A program made the translations under genes and the position numbers. Of a stretch of DNA of 38,905 nucleotides, positions 22,531-32,125 are shown in pieces. Positions within the stretch are counted from its first letter, which is position 1. Each line of letters starts with the position of its first letter. The notes beneath the pieces were generated by a model. It was not told the DNA's origin. It did no database searches and saw nothing but the letters and a program-made list of their open reading frames with translations. The DNA is from CBDUBH01 sp965365345. GTDB taxonomy: Bacteria > Bacteroidota > Ignavibacteria > Ignavibacteriales > SURF-24. The DNA is taken from the NCBI GenBank assembly GCA_965365345.1, contig CBDUBH010000024.1:1-38905 (forward strand), given 5' to 3'.

Positions 22531-24615
22531 ATGAAAAATAAAATATCTTTTCTGATTTTCGGGCTTTTGCTCGTTTCTCTATCCGTACTAAAAGCTGATG
22601 ACAAGAAAAAAATTCAAAAAACTCACGATGATGATAATTCCAAATTCACTAATGTCGGAAATGTTGGTTTAACAATAACCAATTTCGGTATTTACGGACA
22701 TGCATTCAGTAAATGGCCGGATCAACCTTCTTGTGAATTTCCTTTAGGCAGCGGAATTGAACATATTTACGATGGAGGATTATGGATTGGTGGATTTATT
22801 GCGGATGACACTTCCGGAAGTAATCAATCAGGTCCTTATGTTACTACTGCCGTTGTAGATTTTGCCTCTACGGCAACACGCGGCGGAGGTTTGGAATTTA
22901 CAAACTCTCCGGGAAGCCTTGTCAAAGAACGTTCTTCACTTTTAACCTCGAAAAATTTTGATCCTTTTGCAATTGCTCATCAAGATCTAATATCCGATTA
23001 TACTGATACGAATGTTGTTTTAAGCAATGGGGAAATCATACGTGATCACGTTCCGCTTGGTGTGACCGTTCATCAAGAAACTTATGCTTGGAATTATCCT
23101 TTTGCTGATTTTTTTGTAATTCTAAATTACTGGATAAAAAACACTTCCGATAAATATATCAATGACGTTTATGTTGGACTTTGGACAGATGCTGTTGTTA
23201 GAAATACTAATGTAACATCACCAAGAACAGGAAGCTCGTTTTTCTTAAAAGGCGGTAACGGATTTATAGATTCACTTAATCTTGCTTATGAATTTGACGC
23301 AACAGGTGATGTAAATTTAACAAACAGTTATGTGGGAATTCAATTTTTGGGGGCTTCTGTTCCTGCCGATGAAGTAAATTTTGTTACATGGCAATACAGA
23401 AATACAAGCGACGTTAACTTTTTTGCTCCGCAAGATGATATTGAAAGATACAGAAAACTTCAAGGTTACTTTGGTGGAAATAATAAATTCGGAAGTGGAA
23501 TTGAACCTAATTCTTTAAAACAACCGAACAATAGATCAATTTTAATTTCTGCCGGAAATTTAAAAAGCATTGCTCCAAATGATTCTGTTAATGTGGTTTT
23601 TGCAATAGTTTTGGCAAAGCAAGCCGGTAATGAACCGCAAAATTTAGATACTGATGAACAAAAAACAAATTTATATTCAAATGCAAGTTGGGCAAAAAGA
23701 GCTTACGATGGAGAAGATAAAAACGGAAACGGAGCATTAGACAATGGTGAAGATTTTAACGGCGATGGAAAATTAACGCGTTATGTTCTACCGTCACCTC
23801 CTCAACCGCCTTTCGTAAAAGTTATACCGCAAAATCAAAAAATTTCCATTTACTGGAGTGATAATTCCGAAAGATCAATTGATCCTATTTCCGGAAAAAA
23901 AGATTTTGAAGGCTACAGAATTTACAGAACAAATCCGGGTTTCGATTTAACAGAATCTCAAAATATAATCAATAGTGCGATTAAAGTTTCTGAAATTGAC
24001 AGTGCCGGTAATTCAATTGGATTTAATACCGGATTTTTATCTGTAAAACTTGAAAATCCTGTAACATTTCCGGGGGATACAGTAAACTATAATTATGTTT
24101 ATGAAGTTGAAAATCAATTGAACGGCTGGCAATATATTTATTCAGTAACAGCTTTTGATAAAGGGGACCCCGAAAACAATCTTGAAAGTCTTGAATCAAG
24201 TCTTCTTTCCTCACTAAATAAAGTTATACCGGGAACCACTTCAACTTCCGATGAAGATGTCGAAATCGGAGTTTATCCTAATCCTTATTATGGAAAAGCA
24301 TATTGGGATGGATCTTCTGAAAGACTAAGAAAAATCAATTTTTATAATTTACCAACCGAATGTGAGATAACTATTTACACACTTTCCGGTGATATAGTAA
24401 AACGAATTCCTCATAACAGTTCAAGTAATGGAAGTGATTTACGCTGGTTCCAAACCTACTCCAAAGATGGAACACAAAGAATGTCCGGAGGAGAACACTC
24501 TTGGGATTTAATAACTGATAGCGACCAGGCAATTGCAACAGGTATGTACCTGTTTACAGTAAAAGATTTTAGCAACGGAAAAATAAAAACAGGCAAATTC
24601 CTAATCATTAAATAA
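22531..24615 (+). CDS. Secreted protein with T9SS-type C-terminal sorting domain
   Basis: A 694-residue exported protein of unknown function. It starts with a signal peptide (KNKISFLIFGLLLVSLSVLKA). The N-terminal half contains IYDGGLWIGGF (about 80-90) and glycine- and aromatic-rich beta-sheet sequence. DKNGNGALDNGEDFNGDG (nt about 23716-23769) looks like a calcium-binding loop. A fibronectin-III-like region follows (VKVIPQNQKISIYWSDNSE), and the C-terminus is a sorting domain starting IGVYPNPYYGKAYW and ending KTGKFLIIK. I use ATG 22531; the upstream in-frame GTG 22489 would place an unlikely extension before the signal peptide. The ribosome binding site is weak. This is the first gene of the surface block, ten bases before the next. 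Confidence 0.8.
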   Translation: MKNKISFLIFGLLLVSLSVLKADDKKKIQKTHDDDNSKFTNVGNVGLTITNFGIYGHAFSKWPDQPSCEFPLGSGIEHIYDGGLWIGGFIADDTSGSNQSGPYVTTAVVDFASTATRGGGLEFTNSPGSLVKERSSLLTSKNFDPFAIAHQDLISDYTDTNVVLSNGEIIRDHVPLGVTVHQETYAWNYPFADFFVILNYWIKNTSDKYINDVYVGLWTDAVVRNTNVTSPRTGSSFFLKGGNGFIDSLNLAYEFDATGDVNLTNSYVGIQFLGASVPADEVNFVTWQYRNTSDVNFFAPQDDIERYRKLQGYFGGNNKFGSGIEPNSLKQPNNRSILISAGNLKSIAPNDSVNVVFAIVLAKQAGNEPQNLDTDEQKTNLYSNASWAKRAYDGEDKNGNGALDNGEDFNGDGKLTRYVLPSPPQPPFVKVIPQNQKISIYWSDNSERSIDPISGKKDFEGYRIYRTNPGFDLTESQNIINSAIKVSEIDSAGNSIGFNTGFLSVKLENPVTFPGDTVNYNYVYEVENQLNGWQYIYSVTAFDKGDPENNLESLESSLLSSLNKVIPGTTSTSDEDVEIGVYPNPYYGKAYWDGSSERLRKINFYNLPTECEITIYTLSGDIVKRIPHNSSSNGSDLRWFQTYSKDGTQRMSGGEHSWDLITDSDQAIATGMYLFTVKDFSNGKIKTGKFLIIK

Positions 24616-24625
24616 AGGAGATAAA

Positions 24626-26719
24626 ATGAAAATAAAACTGCTACTAATTAGTTTTATTTTACTTTCGGTTCAAGCTTTTGCTCAATATCCTGAAATTAAA
24701 ATAAGTGAAATTCAGTATATTCACCCCGATACTCTCGAAAAATATAAGGATTATAAGTCTGAATTCGAGAATGATACGGTAACTATTGTTGGTGTTGTTA
24801 TGACTTCTCCATACAAAGATGCTGATCCAAACAGTACAAAATGGATTGTTGACCAAAATACATATTCAACATTATATCTTCAAGATACTAGCGAGACTGA
24901 TTTTGCCGGTATGTACGTAAGATTTAATAATGCTACAACAGCTTTTAAAAGCCTTGATTCCGGAATGGTAATTAAAGTTACCGGAAAAGTTAGCGAGTAT
25001 TTTACAACAACTCAATTTAATGCAATTGATTTTCAATTTGAAGATGTATTAGGAAATCAAAAAAGACCTGATCCTGTAGTTTTGACTTTAGATTCATTGG
25101 TTCATACAGGTACATTTGATCCTAAATATAGCGGTGAAAAATGGGAGCATGTTCTTGTTGAAATCCGTGATGTAACTGTAACAGACCAAGGATCGCTTGG
25201 TGCAGGCAGTTATAGCATTTTTGATAAAAACGGTTCAACAATAATTGTTGGTAATAAATCCACTTACTTCAGAAATACTGCTCCTGTGCCACTCCCAAAT
25301 ACTAAATTAAAATATGTTCGAGGCTATATTGAAAACAGAAATAATATTAATACCGGTGGTTGGTTTATTATTAACCCGATTTATCCTGAAGATGTTAAAT
25401 ACGGAGATGTTATTCCTCCTACAATTTCAAATTTTAGCAGGGATAAAGCTACTGTTAAATTTGGTGAAGAAGTTAAAATTTCAGCAAAAGTTAAAGATGA
25501 TGTTAAAGTTGATTCAGTTAAATTATTTTACTCGGTTAATGGTGGAAATTATGAAGCAGTAAAGATGGAAATTCCAACCGGAGATTCTGTTTATTCGGCA
25601 ACAATTCCTGCATTGAATGATTCAAGTCTTGTAACTTATTTTGTTGAAGCTACCGATAATCAAAAAGCAAAAACATTAAATCCTACTGATACCTTAAAAA
25701 ACAGATATTTCTATTTGGTTATGGATAGAGACATTAAAATTCAGGATGTTCAGTACAGTCCTTTTGGGGGTGGATATAGTGCATATAACAATCAAACTAT
25801 CTCTGTCAGAGGAATTGTAACAGCAGATACATCAGATATTCCCGGTAGTGTTTATATCCAAAATGGTAATGGACCTTGGAGCGGAATTTGGGTTCGTGGA
25901 ACTGAAGCTGTAAAACTTCAAAGAGGTGATGATGTTACAATTACCGCTATTGTAAATGAAAATTACAATGTGACAAATCTAAATAAAGTTGATAAGGAAG
26001 ATCAAATCGTAGTTCATTCTCAAAATAATGATTTACCTGAACCAAGCGTCCTTTCAACTTCGGAAATAGGAACATCAGGAAATAACGAAGTTGCAAAAGA
26101 AATGTATGAAGGTGTTTTAATCAAATTTGAAAATGTAATAGTTATTGATGAAAACGCTGATGGTGATGCAGGTCCTCATGTAAGTTCAATTAATAATAAT
26201 CATGGCGAAATTTTTATCGCTGATACTAGCAATATGCAAACCAGAGTTGAACTTCAAGATGGAAATCATGGATATCATAACTTCTGGGCTTCAGAATTTG
26301 AAACTTTACCTGTTAGATTGTTAGAAGGCGATAAATTTGAATCTTTAACAGGAATTCTTTATTTCTCTTTCGGTAACTATAAACTTATTCCAAGAAAAAA
26401 CAGTGATTTTGTTGGATATGTAACAGGAGTAAATGAAAGCAAAAATGCTCAGCCATTAACTTATTCGTTAGAACAAAATTATCCTAATCCTTTTAATCCT
26501 TCAACTACAATTGAATATGTAATTCCTGAAAACGGATTTGTAACTGTTAAAATTTACAACGTTTTAGGAAAAGAAGTTGCAGCATTAGTAGATCAACATC
26601 AAACAGCAGGAAGACATAAAGTTTCCTTTAATGCAAGTAATTTATCATCAGGTGTTTATTTCTATAAAATAGATGCAGGTAAATTCACTTCAGTTAAAAA
26701 AATGATGTTAGTAAAATAA
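24626..26719 (+). CDS. Secreted OB-fold/Ig-like protein with T9SS sorting domain
   Basis: A 697-residue exported protein. A signal peptide (IKLLLISFILLSVQAFAQ) is followed by an OB-fold-like domain (about 24-262, with VTIVGVVMTSPYKDA and VIKVTGKVSEYF), an Ig/FN3-like domain (about 266-370, with PPTISNFSRDKATVKFGEEV) and a second OB-fold-like domain (about 375-600, ISVRGIVTADTSD and DDVTITAIVNENYN). The C-terminal 80 residues are a canonical sorting domain, NYPNPFNPSTTIEY to VKKMMLVK. The first OB region resembles the N-terminus of the phospholipase D protein at 33232. GGAG lies eight bases upstream of the start. OB folds on exported proteins often bind nucleic acid or sugars, but no catalytic residues can be identified here. 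Confidence 0.8.
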   Translation: MKIKLLLISFILLSVQAFAQYPEIKISEIQYIHPDTLEKYKDYKSEFENDTVTIVGVVMTSPYKDADPNSTKWIVDQNTYSTLYLQDTSETDFAGMYVRFNNATTAFKSLDSGMVIKVTGKVSEYFTTTQFNAIDFQFEDVLGNQKRPDPVVLTLDSLVHTGTFDPKYSGEKWEHVLVEIRDVTVTDQGSLGAGSYSIFDKNGSTIIVGNKSTYFRNTAPVPLPNTKLKYVRGYIENRNNINTGGWFIINPIYPEDVKYGDVIPPTISNFSRDKATVKFGEEVKISAKVKDDVKVDSVKLFYSVNGGNYEAVKMEIPTGDSVYSATIPALNDSSLVTYFVEATDNQKAKTLNPTDTLKNRYFYLVMDRDIKIQDVQYSPFGGGYSAYNNQTISVRGIVTADTSDIPGSVYIQNGNGPWSGIWVRGTEAVKLQRGDDVTITAIVNENYNVTNLNKVDKEDQIVVHSQNNDLPEPSVLSTSEIGTSGNNEVAKEMYEGVLIKFENVIVIDENADGDAGPHVSSINNNHGEIFIADTSNMQTRVELQDGNHGYHNFWASEFETLPVRLLEGDKFESLTGILYFSFGNYKLIPRKNSDFVGYVTGVNESKNAQPLTYSLEQNYPNPFNPSTTIEYVIPENGFVTVKIYNVLGKEVAALVDQHQTAGRHKVSFNASNLSSGVYFYKIDAGKFTSVKKMMLVK

Positions 26720-26729
26720 AACTTCCTTA

Positions 26730-26754
26730 TGCCGCATCTTAAAAAGATGCGGCA
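26730..26754 (+). other. Strong hairpin without a T-tract inside the surface block
   Basis: TGCCGCATCTT (26730-26740) pairs perfectly with AAGATGCGGCA (26744-26754) around a 3-base loop, but the sequence that follows is ATTTAATAATTTT, not a run of T. It may be a leaky terminator, an mRNA stabiliser for the upstream genes, or a processing site. Confidence 0.6.
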
Positions 26755-26778
26755 ATTTAATAATTTTATAAAAGCTTT

Positions 26779-28332
26779 ATGATAAGAAAAAATTTAAGTT
26801 ACAGTATAGCTGTTCTATTGCTTCTGATTTTGACTTCTTGCAATGAAAAATTAACGGATTCGATTTTAGAAAACCGTTTGCCCGAAACTTTTATCTCTTT
26901 AAATCCGGATAGTTCAATTAGTCAGCAAAAAAGTATTTTAACAATTAATTGGTGGGGTGATGACCCTGATGGTTTAGTTGTCGGTTACTTTTTTAAATGG
27001 GAAGGATTAGATTCAACTTGGAATTTTACCGTTAATAATGACAGTACTTTTTATTTGCCAATAGGTTCAAATGATACAAGCTATGTATTCAAAGTTATTG
27101 CGGCAGATAACTCCGGTAATGGGATATACGATCATAATATAACTTGGAACGGAATAAATTTAGGACAAGAACCTTTCAATGATAAAAACGGAAACGGAAA
27201 TTATGACCTTGGGGAAGAATTCATTGATTTGGGCGGAATGGACCCAACCGCAGCGGAGCTTAAATTTCCAATTAAAAATACAGCTCCAACAATTTCCTGG
27301 AGTAAAGAAAGCTTTCTGCCTGCAACATCTTTTCCGGTAGTTTCTTTTGGTTGGAATGCGGAAGATATTGATGGAAGTTCTTCCATAACAAAAATAAAAA
27401 TAGCACTTAACGATACAACTGATTTTACTGAAATAAAAGGGAATATAAGATTTGTAACATTAAGAGTTGCTGATAAAAATGCTCTGAATCCTGAAATGCA
27501 AATTTTGGTAAATGGCTTAGAAGATAATATTTTAAATGAAAGTTTGAAAAATCTTAAATATGATGATTTTAATAGAATTTATTTGAAAGCCGAAGATATT
27601 TCCGGAGCTGAATCACAAACAATTGTGCTGCCGGATACATCAAAAACATGGTTTGTGAAAAAACCAACAAGCAATTTTTTGCTCGTTGATGATTTTGACG
27701 GAACTAAAGGCAAAACTTTTTATAATGACTTATTTGATACCTTCAAACACGGGGAGATGAAAAATAATTACGAAGAATTGGATATTGAAAATTCCAATTT
27801 ACCTTTCGCAAGCATAACACTACCGAAAACCCTGAAACTTTTTGATTATATATTTTGGTACTCAGATTCCAAACCTTCACTCGATTTAATAAACTCAACC
27901 GCACAAAGCTATTTGCAGCAAGGCGGTAAAATAGCTTTTTCTATGACTTTTGAAGATTCTTCATCAACATTTATGTTTGATCTTTCAACTCTTCAAGGAA
28001 CTTTCCCCGTACAGGATTTTGGACAAAAGAAACCTGTCATATTTTTAAGCGCTCAGGCAAATTTAATAAAATCAGATCAAAATTCTGGTTATCCTAATTT
28101 GCGTACAGCTTCAACCATAGGATTTGTAAGAACTTACATACCAAATGATGTTTCTGCTTTTAAAGTTTACGATATATCCTCAAATCAAATTAACGGAAAT
28201 ATTGCATTTATGGATAAATCGAAATCAATGTTTTTTATCGGACTTCCTTTACACCAATGTGATGGAATTCAAGGAAGTGTAAAAACTCTTTTAGAGAAAA
28301 TATATTTTGATGATTTTGGGTTCAGCTTATGA
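26779..28332 (+). CDS. Surface or periplasmic lipoprotein, unknown function
   Basis: A 517-residue lipoprotein: hydrophobic signal AVLLLLILTSC with lipobox LTSC and Cys21. Two Ig/FN3-like stretches can be seen: WWGDDPDGLVVGYFFKWEG (58-76) and FGWNAEDIDGSSSITKIKIAL (about 189-209). NDKNGNGNYDLGEEF (134-148) resembles the calcium-binding loop in the 694-residue protein. The C-terminal half begins with NFLLVDDFDGTKGKTFYND and may form an alpha/beta domain. I cannot assign a function. It follows a 59-base gap containing the hairpin at 26730 and overlaps the TonB receptor gene by four bases, so the two are translationally coupled. Confidence 0.75.
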   Translation: MIRKNLSYSIAVLLLLILTSCNEKLTDSILENRLPETFISLNPDSSISQQKSILTINWWGDDPDGLVVGYFFKWEGLDSTWNFTVNNDSTFYLPIGSNDTSYVFKVIAADNSGNGIYDHNITWNGINLGQEPFNDKNGNGNYDLGEEFIDLGGMDPTAAELKFPIKNTAPTISWSKESFLPATSFPVVSFGWNAEDIDGSSSITKIKIALNDTTDFTEIKGNIRFVTLRVADKNALNPEMQILVNGLEDNILNESLKNLKYDDFNRIYLKAEDISGAESQTIVLPDTSKTWFVKKPTSNFLLVDDFDGTKGKTFYNDLFDTFKHGEMKNNYEELDIENSNLPFASITLPKTLKLFDYIFWYSDSKPSLDLINSTAQSYLQQGGKIAFSMTFEDSSSTFMFDLSTLQGTFPVQDFGQKKPVIFLSAQANLIKSDQNSGYPNLRTASTIGFVRTYIPNDVSAFKVYDISSNQINGNIAFMDKSKSMFFIGLPLHQCDGIQGSVKTLLEKIYFDDFGFSL

Positions 28333-31139
28333 AAAATAAAATATTAATGATGATTGTAATTTTAGTTCTTGCCGGTATAAATATATCTGCTCAGGGAAAA
28401 GGAATTCTTTCGGGGAAAATTACCGATGCAAAAACTAAAGAAACATTGCCAGGCGTAAACGTTATTATAAAAGGGACTTACTACGGCGCTGCTTCAGATA
28501 TGAATGGTAATTATAAAATTACCGATGTTTCTACCGGAACTTATACAGTTGAAGTTTCCCTTATCGGTTTTAAAAAAATGCAATTTACCGGAGTTAAAAT
28601 TGAATCCGGAAAAACTACAAGAATTGATGTTCCTTTAGAGGAAACAGTTCTTTCAATGGAGCAAGATGTTGTTGTTGTTGGTGAAAGACCTTTACTTGAT
28701 GTTGAGGAAACTCAAAGTAAGAAATCTTTGACCTCCGATGATATTGAACAGGCAATGGTAGAAAATGTTAGTGATGTTGTTTCGCAGCAAGCAGGCGTTG
28801 TAAAATCAGATAATGCAATTCATATTCGTGGTGGCAGATCTTATGAAAATGCATTTCTATTAGATGGAGTTTCAGTTCAAGATCCTTTGGCCGGAACCGG
28901 TTTCGGATTGCAATTAAGTTCAAGTGCTTTAGAAGAAGTTGAAGTTATAACCGGTGGTTTTAATGCCGAATTTGGTCAGGCAACATCCGGTGTTGTAAAT
29001 GTTAAAACTAAAGATGGCGGAACTGATTTTAAAGGATTTGTTTCTTATAAAAGAGATAATTTGGGAAGTCAAAATTCGCAGCATGTTTTTAACACTGATA
29101 TTTTGGAAGCAAATTTAAGCGGACCTGAACCAATTTCGCAAATTCTTTTTCCATTAATCGGATTGAATTCCAACCTTTCATTTTTTACAAGCTTTTATAT
29201 GGGTATTACAGACGGAATAACGCAAGGTTACTTCAAGCCCACTGCAAATCAAATTTATTCCTCAACTTTTTACGGTACAAGATTTGCTCCACGCAGTGAA
29301 AATAACTGGTCGTTTTTAGGTAAATTAACTTATAAAATTACACCCACAATGAAAGTGATCTATTCTTACAATCAATCAGTAAGTATAAATCAAAACTCTC
29401 AATCATTGCAAACAAATTTGGAATATGTTGAACCGAGCCCTGGTTATCAATATGAATTCCAAAATATTTTAGACCAAGCAAATGTTTTCACACATAATAA
29501 TAAATATAATTCACTTACGTGGAATCATACTTTAAATAATAAAACTTTTTACGAATTAAAATTGAATTACTATTTTGTTAATTCAAGAGCTGATGCAAAT
29601 GGTAAGAATTGGAATGAATATACTGAACCGAAAGATATATCAAATTTTCCAATTCAGTATTATAATTTGGAGAGAGATACTTTAGGCGTTATTCCCGGAG
29701 ATGGATTTTGGGATGTAGGAAATCCATTTACCTGGCATGATCATTATGTAAAAGAGTTTTCAGTAAAAGGCGATATAACTAGTTTCTTTGATGAAAAAAA
29801 TAAATTTAAATCCGGTTTCAATCTTTCTTTTACTGAAATGCAGTTTATCGATATTTATAAACCTTGGATTGGTACTTTAGGATTAAATAATGACATGTAT
29901 AAAGTTCATCCTGCAACAGGATCGTTTTATGCTCAGGATAATATAAATTTCAGCGGGATGATTATAAATTTCGGGTTGCGGTTTGATTATTGGTTTCCCG
30001 GAAAATATGTTGATGATGCTGTAGAAAATCCTGAAGTAATTACAATTCCTGATGAAACAAGGGAAAGATATAAAAATGAAACGTATAGTTGGTTTGGTGA
30101 AAGAAGATGGAAAGGTAGATTAAGTCCAAGATTAGGAGTATCGCATCCTATAACCGATCAGCAGACTTTATTTTTCTCATACGGACATTTTAACAAATGG
30201 CCTAAACCTCAATTTGTATATGCTAAATTAAGTCCGACCAGCGCAAAAAGTTCGTTTCAAAAATTCGGAAACCCGAATCTGAATCCTGAAACTACAGTCG
30301 CTTATGAACTTGGAGTTAAAAATCAATTTTCAGAAAATGATGTTTTTACAGTAACGGCATATTACAAAGATATTTTTGATTATGTCAGAACCAGATCCGC
30401 GAAAATCACATCTGCAAGATTTGCAACTCAAAGTTTTATAACCTATACAAATCAGGATTATGCACGCTCACGCGGAATTGAAATTGAATACCGTAAAAGA
30501 ATCGGCAAATGGTTTAGCGGAGTATTTTTCGGTTCTTATGCAATAGTTACAGGAAAAAGTTCATCAGCTGATGAAGGAGTATTGATTGAAAGAGGCGACC
30601 TGGATGAATCAATAAAAGAAGAATTTACACCTTGGGATAGACCTTTTACCGCATCAGCAAGTTTTAATTTTTACGTTGAAAAAAATAAACCATTATTTGG
30701 ATTTGGAAATGGAATTTTAGATGATCTGAATTTTTATGTAAGAGGATTTTTCCAATCAGGTAAAAGATATACTCCGGCAATATTTAATGGAAGTTATGCT
30801 TCTGACGGAAAACCGGAATATGAAATTGAGAGAACAAATCGCTATGGAGAAATCGGTCAAAATTGGTTTTACGTTGATCTGAATATTGAAAAGAATTTGG
30901 TACTTTCCGGGTTAAGATTCTCTTTGTTTGCAGAAATTAATAATCTTTTAGATAATAAAAATTCTGCAATCATAAATCCTGTAACAGGTAAAGCTTATGA
31001 ATCCGGAGATTCGGTTCCAACTTCATGGAATGATCCTAATTATCCCGATCTGCAGGCACCAATAAGTCCTTATCCTTACGATCCGGCTCGATATTTAACC
31101 CGTAGAAATATTAAAATTGGAGTGAGTGTAAAATTCTGA
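28329..31139 (+). CDS. TonB-dependent outer-membrane receptor with CarboxypepD_reg domain
   Basis: A 936-residue outer-membrane active transporter or receptor. A signal peptide (to about residue 22) precedes a carboxypeptidase-regulatory-like domain (about 24-112, SGKITDAKTKETLPGVNVIIKG). The plug follows (about 115-230, with VVVVGERPLLDVEETQSKK, IHIRGGRSYENAFLLDGV and VEVITGGFNAEFGQATSGVVNVKT), and then the 22-strand barrel, which ends in a terminal Phe (KIGVSVKF). No SusD-like partner is encoded nearby, so it is not a typical SusCD pair. It overlaps the upstream lipoprotein gene by four bases and ends one base before the PorV-like gene. The ligand is unknown. Confidence 0.93.
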   Translation: MKNKILMMIVILVLAGINISAQGKGILSGKITDAKTKETLPGVNVIIKGTYYGAASDMNGNYKITDVSTGTYTVEVSLIGFKKMQFTGVKIESGKTTRIDVPLEETVLSMEQDVVVVGERPLLDVEETQSKKSLTSDDIEQAMVENVSDVVSQQAGVVKSDNAIHIRGGRSYENAFLLDGVSVQDPLAGTGFGLQLSSSALEEVEVITGGFNAEFGQATSGVVNVKTKDGGTDFKGFVSYKRDNLGSQNSQHVFNTDILEANLSGPEPISQILFPLIGLNSNLSFFTSFYMGITDGITQGYFKPTANQIYSSTFYGTRFAPRSENNWSFLGKLTYKITPTMKVIYSYNQSVSINQNSQSLQTNLEYVEPSPGYQYEFQNILDQANVFTHNNKYNSLTWNHTLNNKTFYELKLNYYFVNSRADANGKNWNEYTEPKDISNFPIQYYNLERDTLGVIPGDGFWDVGNPFTWHDHYVKEFSVKGDITSFFDEKNKFKSGFNLSFTEMQFIDIYKPWIGTLGLNNDMYKVHPATGSFYAQDNINFSGMIINFGLRFDYWFPGKYVDDAVENPEVITIPDETRERYKNETYSWFGERRWKGRLSPRLGVSHPITDQQTLFFSYGHFNKWPKPQFVYAKLSPTSAKSSFQKFGNPNLNPETTVAYELGVKNQFSENDVFTVTAYYKDIFDYVRTRSAKITSARFATQSFITYTNQDYARSRGIEIEYRKRIGKWFSGVFFGSYAIVTGKSSSADEGVLIERGDLDESIKEEFTPWDRPFTASASFNFYVEKNKPLFGFGNGILDDLNFYVRGFFQSGKRYTPAIFNGSYASDGKPEYEIERTNRYGEIGQNWFYVDLNIEKNLVLSGLRFSLFAEINNLLDNKNSAIINPVTGKAYESGDSVPTSWNDPNYPDLQAPISPYPYDPARYLTRRNIKIGVSVKF

Positions 31140-31140
31140 T

Positions 31141-32124
31141 ATGATAAATTTTATAAAAATAATAATTATCGTTTTAATTTTAGCTACGCCTCAAATTAAA
31201 GCGCAACTATTTCCGACTTTAGGCGGACAAAGAGCCGGAATTTCAACGGCACAATTTTTAAAAATAGGAGTTGGCGGAAGAGCTTCTGCATTGGGTGATG
31301 CTTTTGTTGCAGTTGCAAATGATGCTTCAACTCTTTATTGGAATCCTGCCGGACTTGTTGAAATACCAAAAAATCAGATCATATTTTCTCATAATCAATG
31401 GCTTGTTGATATTAATCATGATTTTTTAGGTGGCGCTTACAAACTAAGTGAATCCGATGCAATTGGCATTTCAATAACTTCATTAAATATGGATGAAATG
31501 AAAGTTACAAATGAAGTAATGCCTTTCGGAACTGGCGAGTATTTCAGTTTCAGTGATTTGGCAATTTCGGTTAGTTACTCAAGAAAAATGACCGAACAAT
31601 TTTCATTTGGTGGAAGTATCAGATACATAGAAGAAACTCTTGATAAATTAAAAATGCGCGGAATAATGGTGGATCTGGGAACTTTATATTGGACCGGATT
31701 GGGAAGTTCAAGATTTGCTGTTGTTGTTTCTAATTTCGGCAATGATATGGCTCCTGAAGGAAACGCAATTTTGTATGGAAATTCTGAAAAATCTGATTGG
31801 CAATCTTTTTCACCGCCAACAATTTTCAGAATAGGATTTGCTTTTGAACCTTATCAGACTGATATCCATAAAGTTACTTTAGCTGCTCAATTAAACCATC
31901 CTAATGATAATAGTGAAAATATTTCAACAGGATTAGAGTACAGTTGGCAAAATATATTTTTCCTTAGAGGCGGTTATAAATTTAACGTTGAAGAACAAAA
32001 TTATTCATTTGGAACAGGCTTAAATATTCCGATCAGTTTTGCAGATTTAAATTTCGATTATTCTTTTTCAAACTTTGAAAGATTAGGTTCATCGCATCGT
32101 TTTTCAATAACATTAGGTTTTTAA
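31141..32124 (+). CDS. PorV/PorQ-family (UPF0164) outer-membrane protein
   Basis: A 327-residue outer-membrane beta-barrel of the FadL-like PorV/UPF0164 family; PorV shuttles T9SS cargo to the attachment machinery. The signal peptide IIIIVLILATPQIKA is followed by the family entry motif TAQFLKIGVGGRASALGDAFVAVANDASTLYWNPAGL (about 36-72). The chain ends in Phe, typical of barrel proteins. Being encoded between T9SS cargo genes and a TonB receptor suggests it is a dedicated partner of this block instead of the general PorV, but that is inference. It is separated by one base from each neighbour. Confidence 0.88.
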   Translation: MINFIKIIIIVLILATPQIKAQLFPTLGGQRAGISTAQFLKIGVGGRASALGDAFVAVANDASTLYWNPAGLVEIPKNQIIFSHNQWLVDINHDFLGGAYKLSESDAIGISITSLNMDEMKVTNEVMPFGTGEYFSFSDLAISVSYSRKMTEQFSFGGSIRYIEETLDKLKMRGIMVDLGTLYWTGLGSSRFAVVVSNFGNDMAPEGNAILYGNSEKSDWQSFSPPTIFRIGFAFEPYQTDIHKVTLAAQLNHPNDNSENISTGLEYSWQNIFFLRGGYKFNVEEQNYSFGTGLNIPISFADLNFDYSFSNFERLGSSHRFSITLGF

Positions 32125-32125
32125 A

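Noticed and set aside
28329..31139. SusC/SusD polysaccharide utilisation locus
   Set aside because: There is no SusD-like gene, glycoside hydrolase or anti-sigma/sigma pair nearby; the receptor is better called a TonB receptor of unknown ligand.
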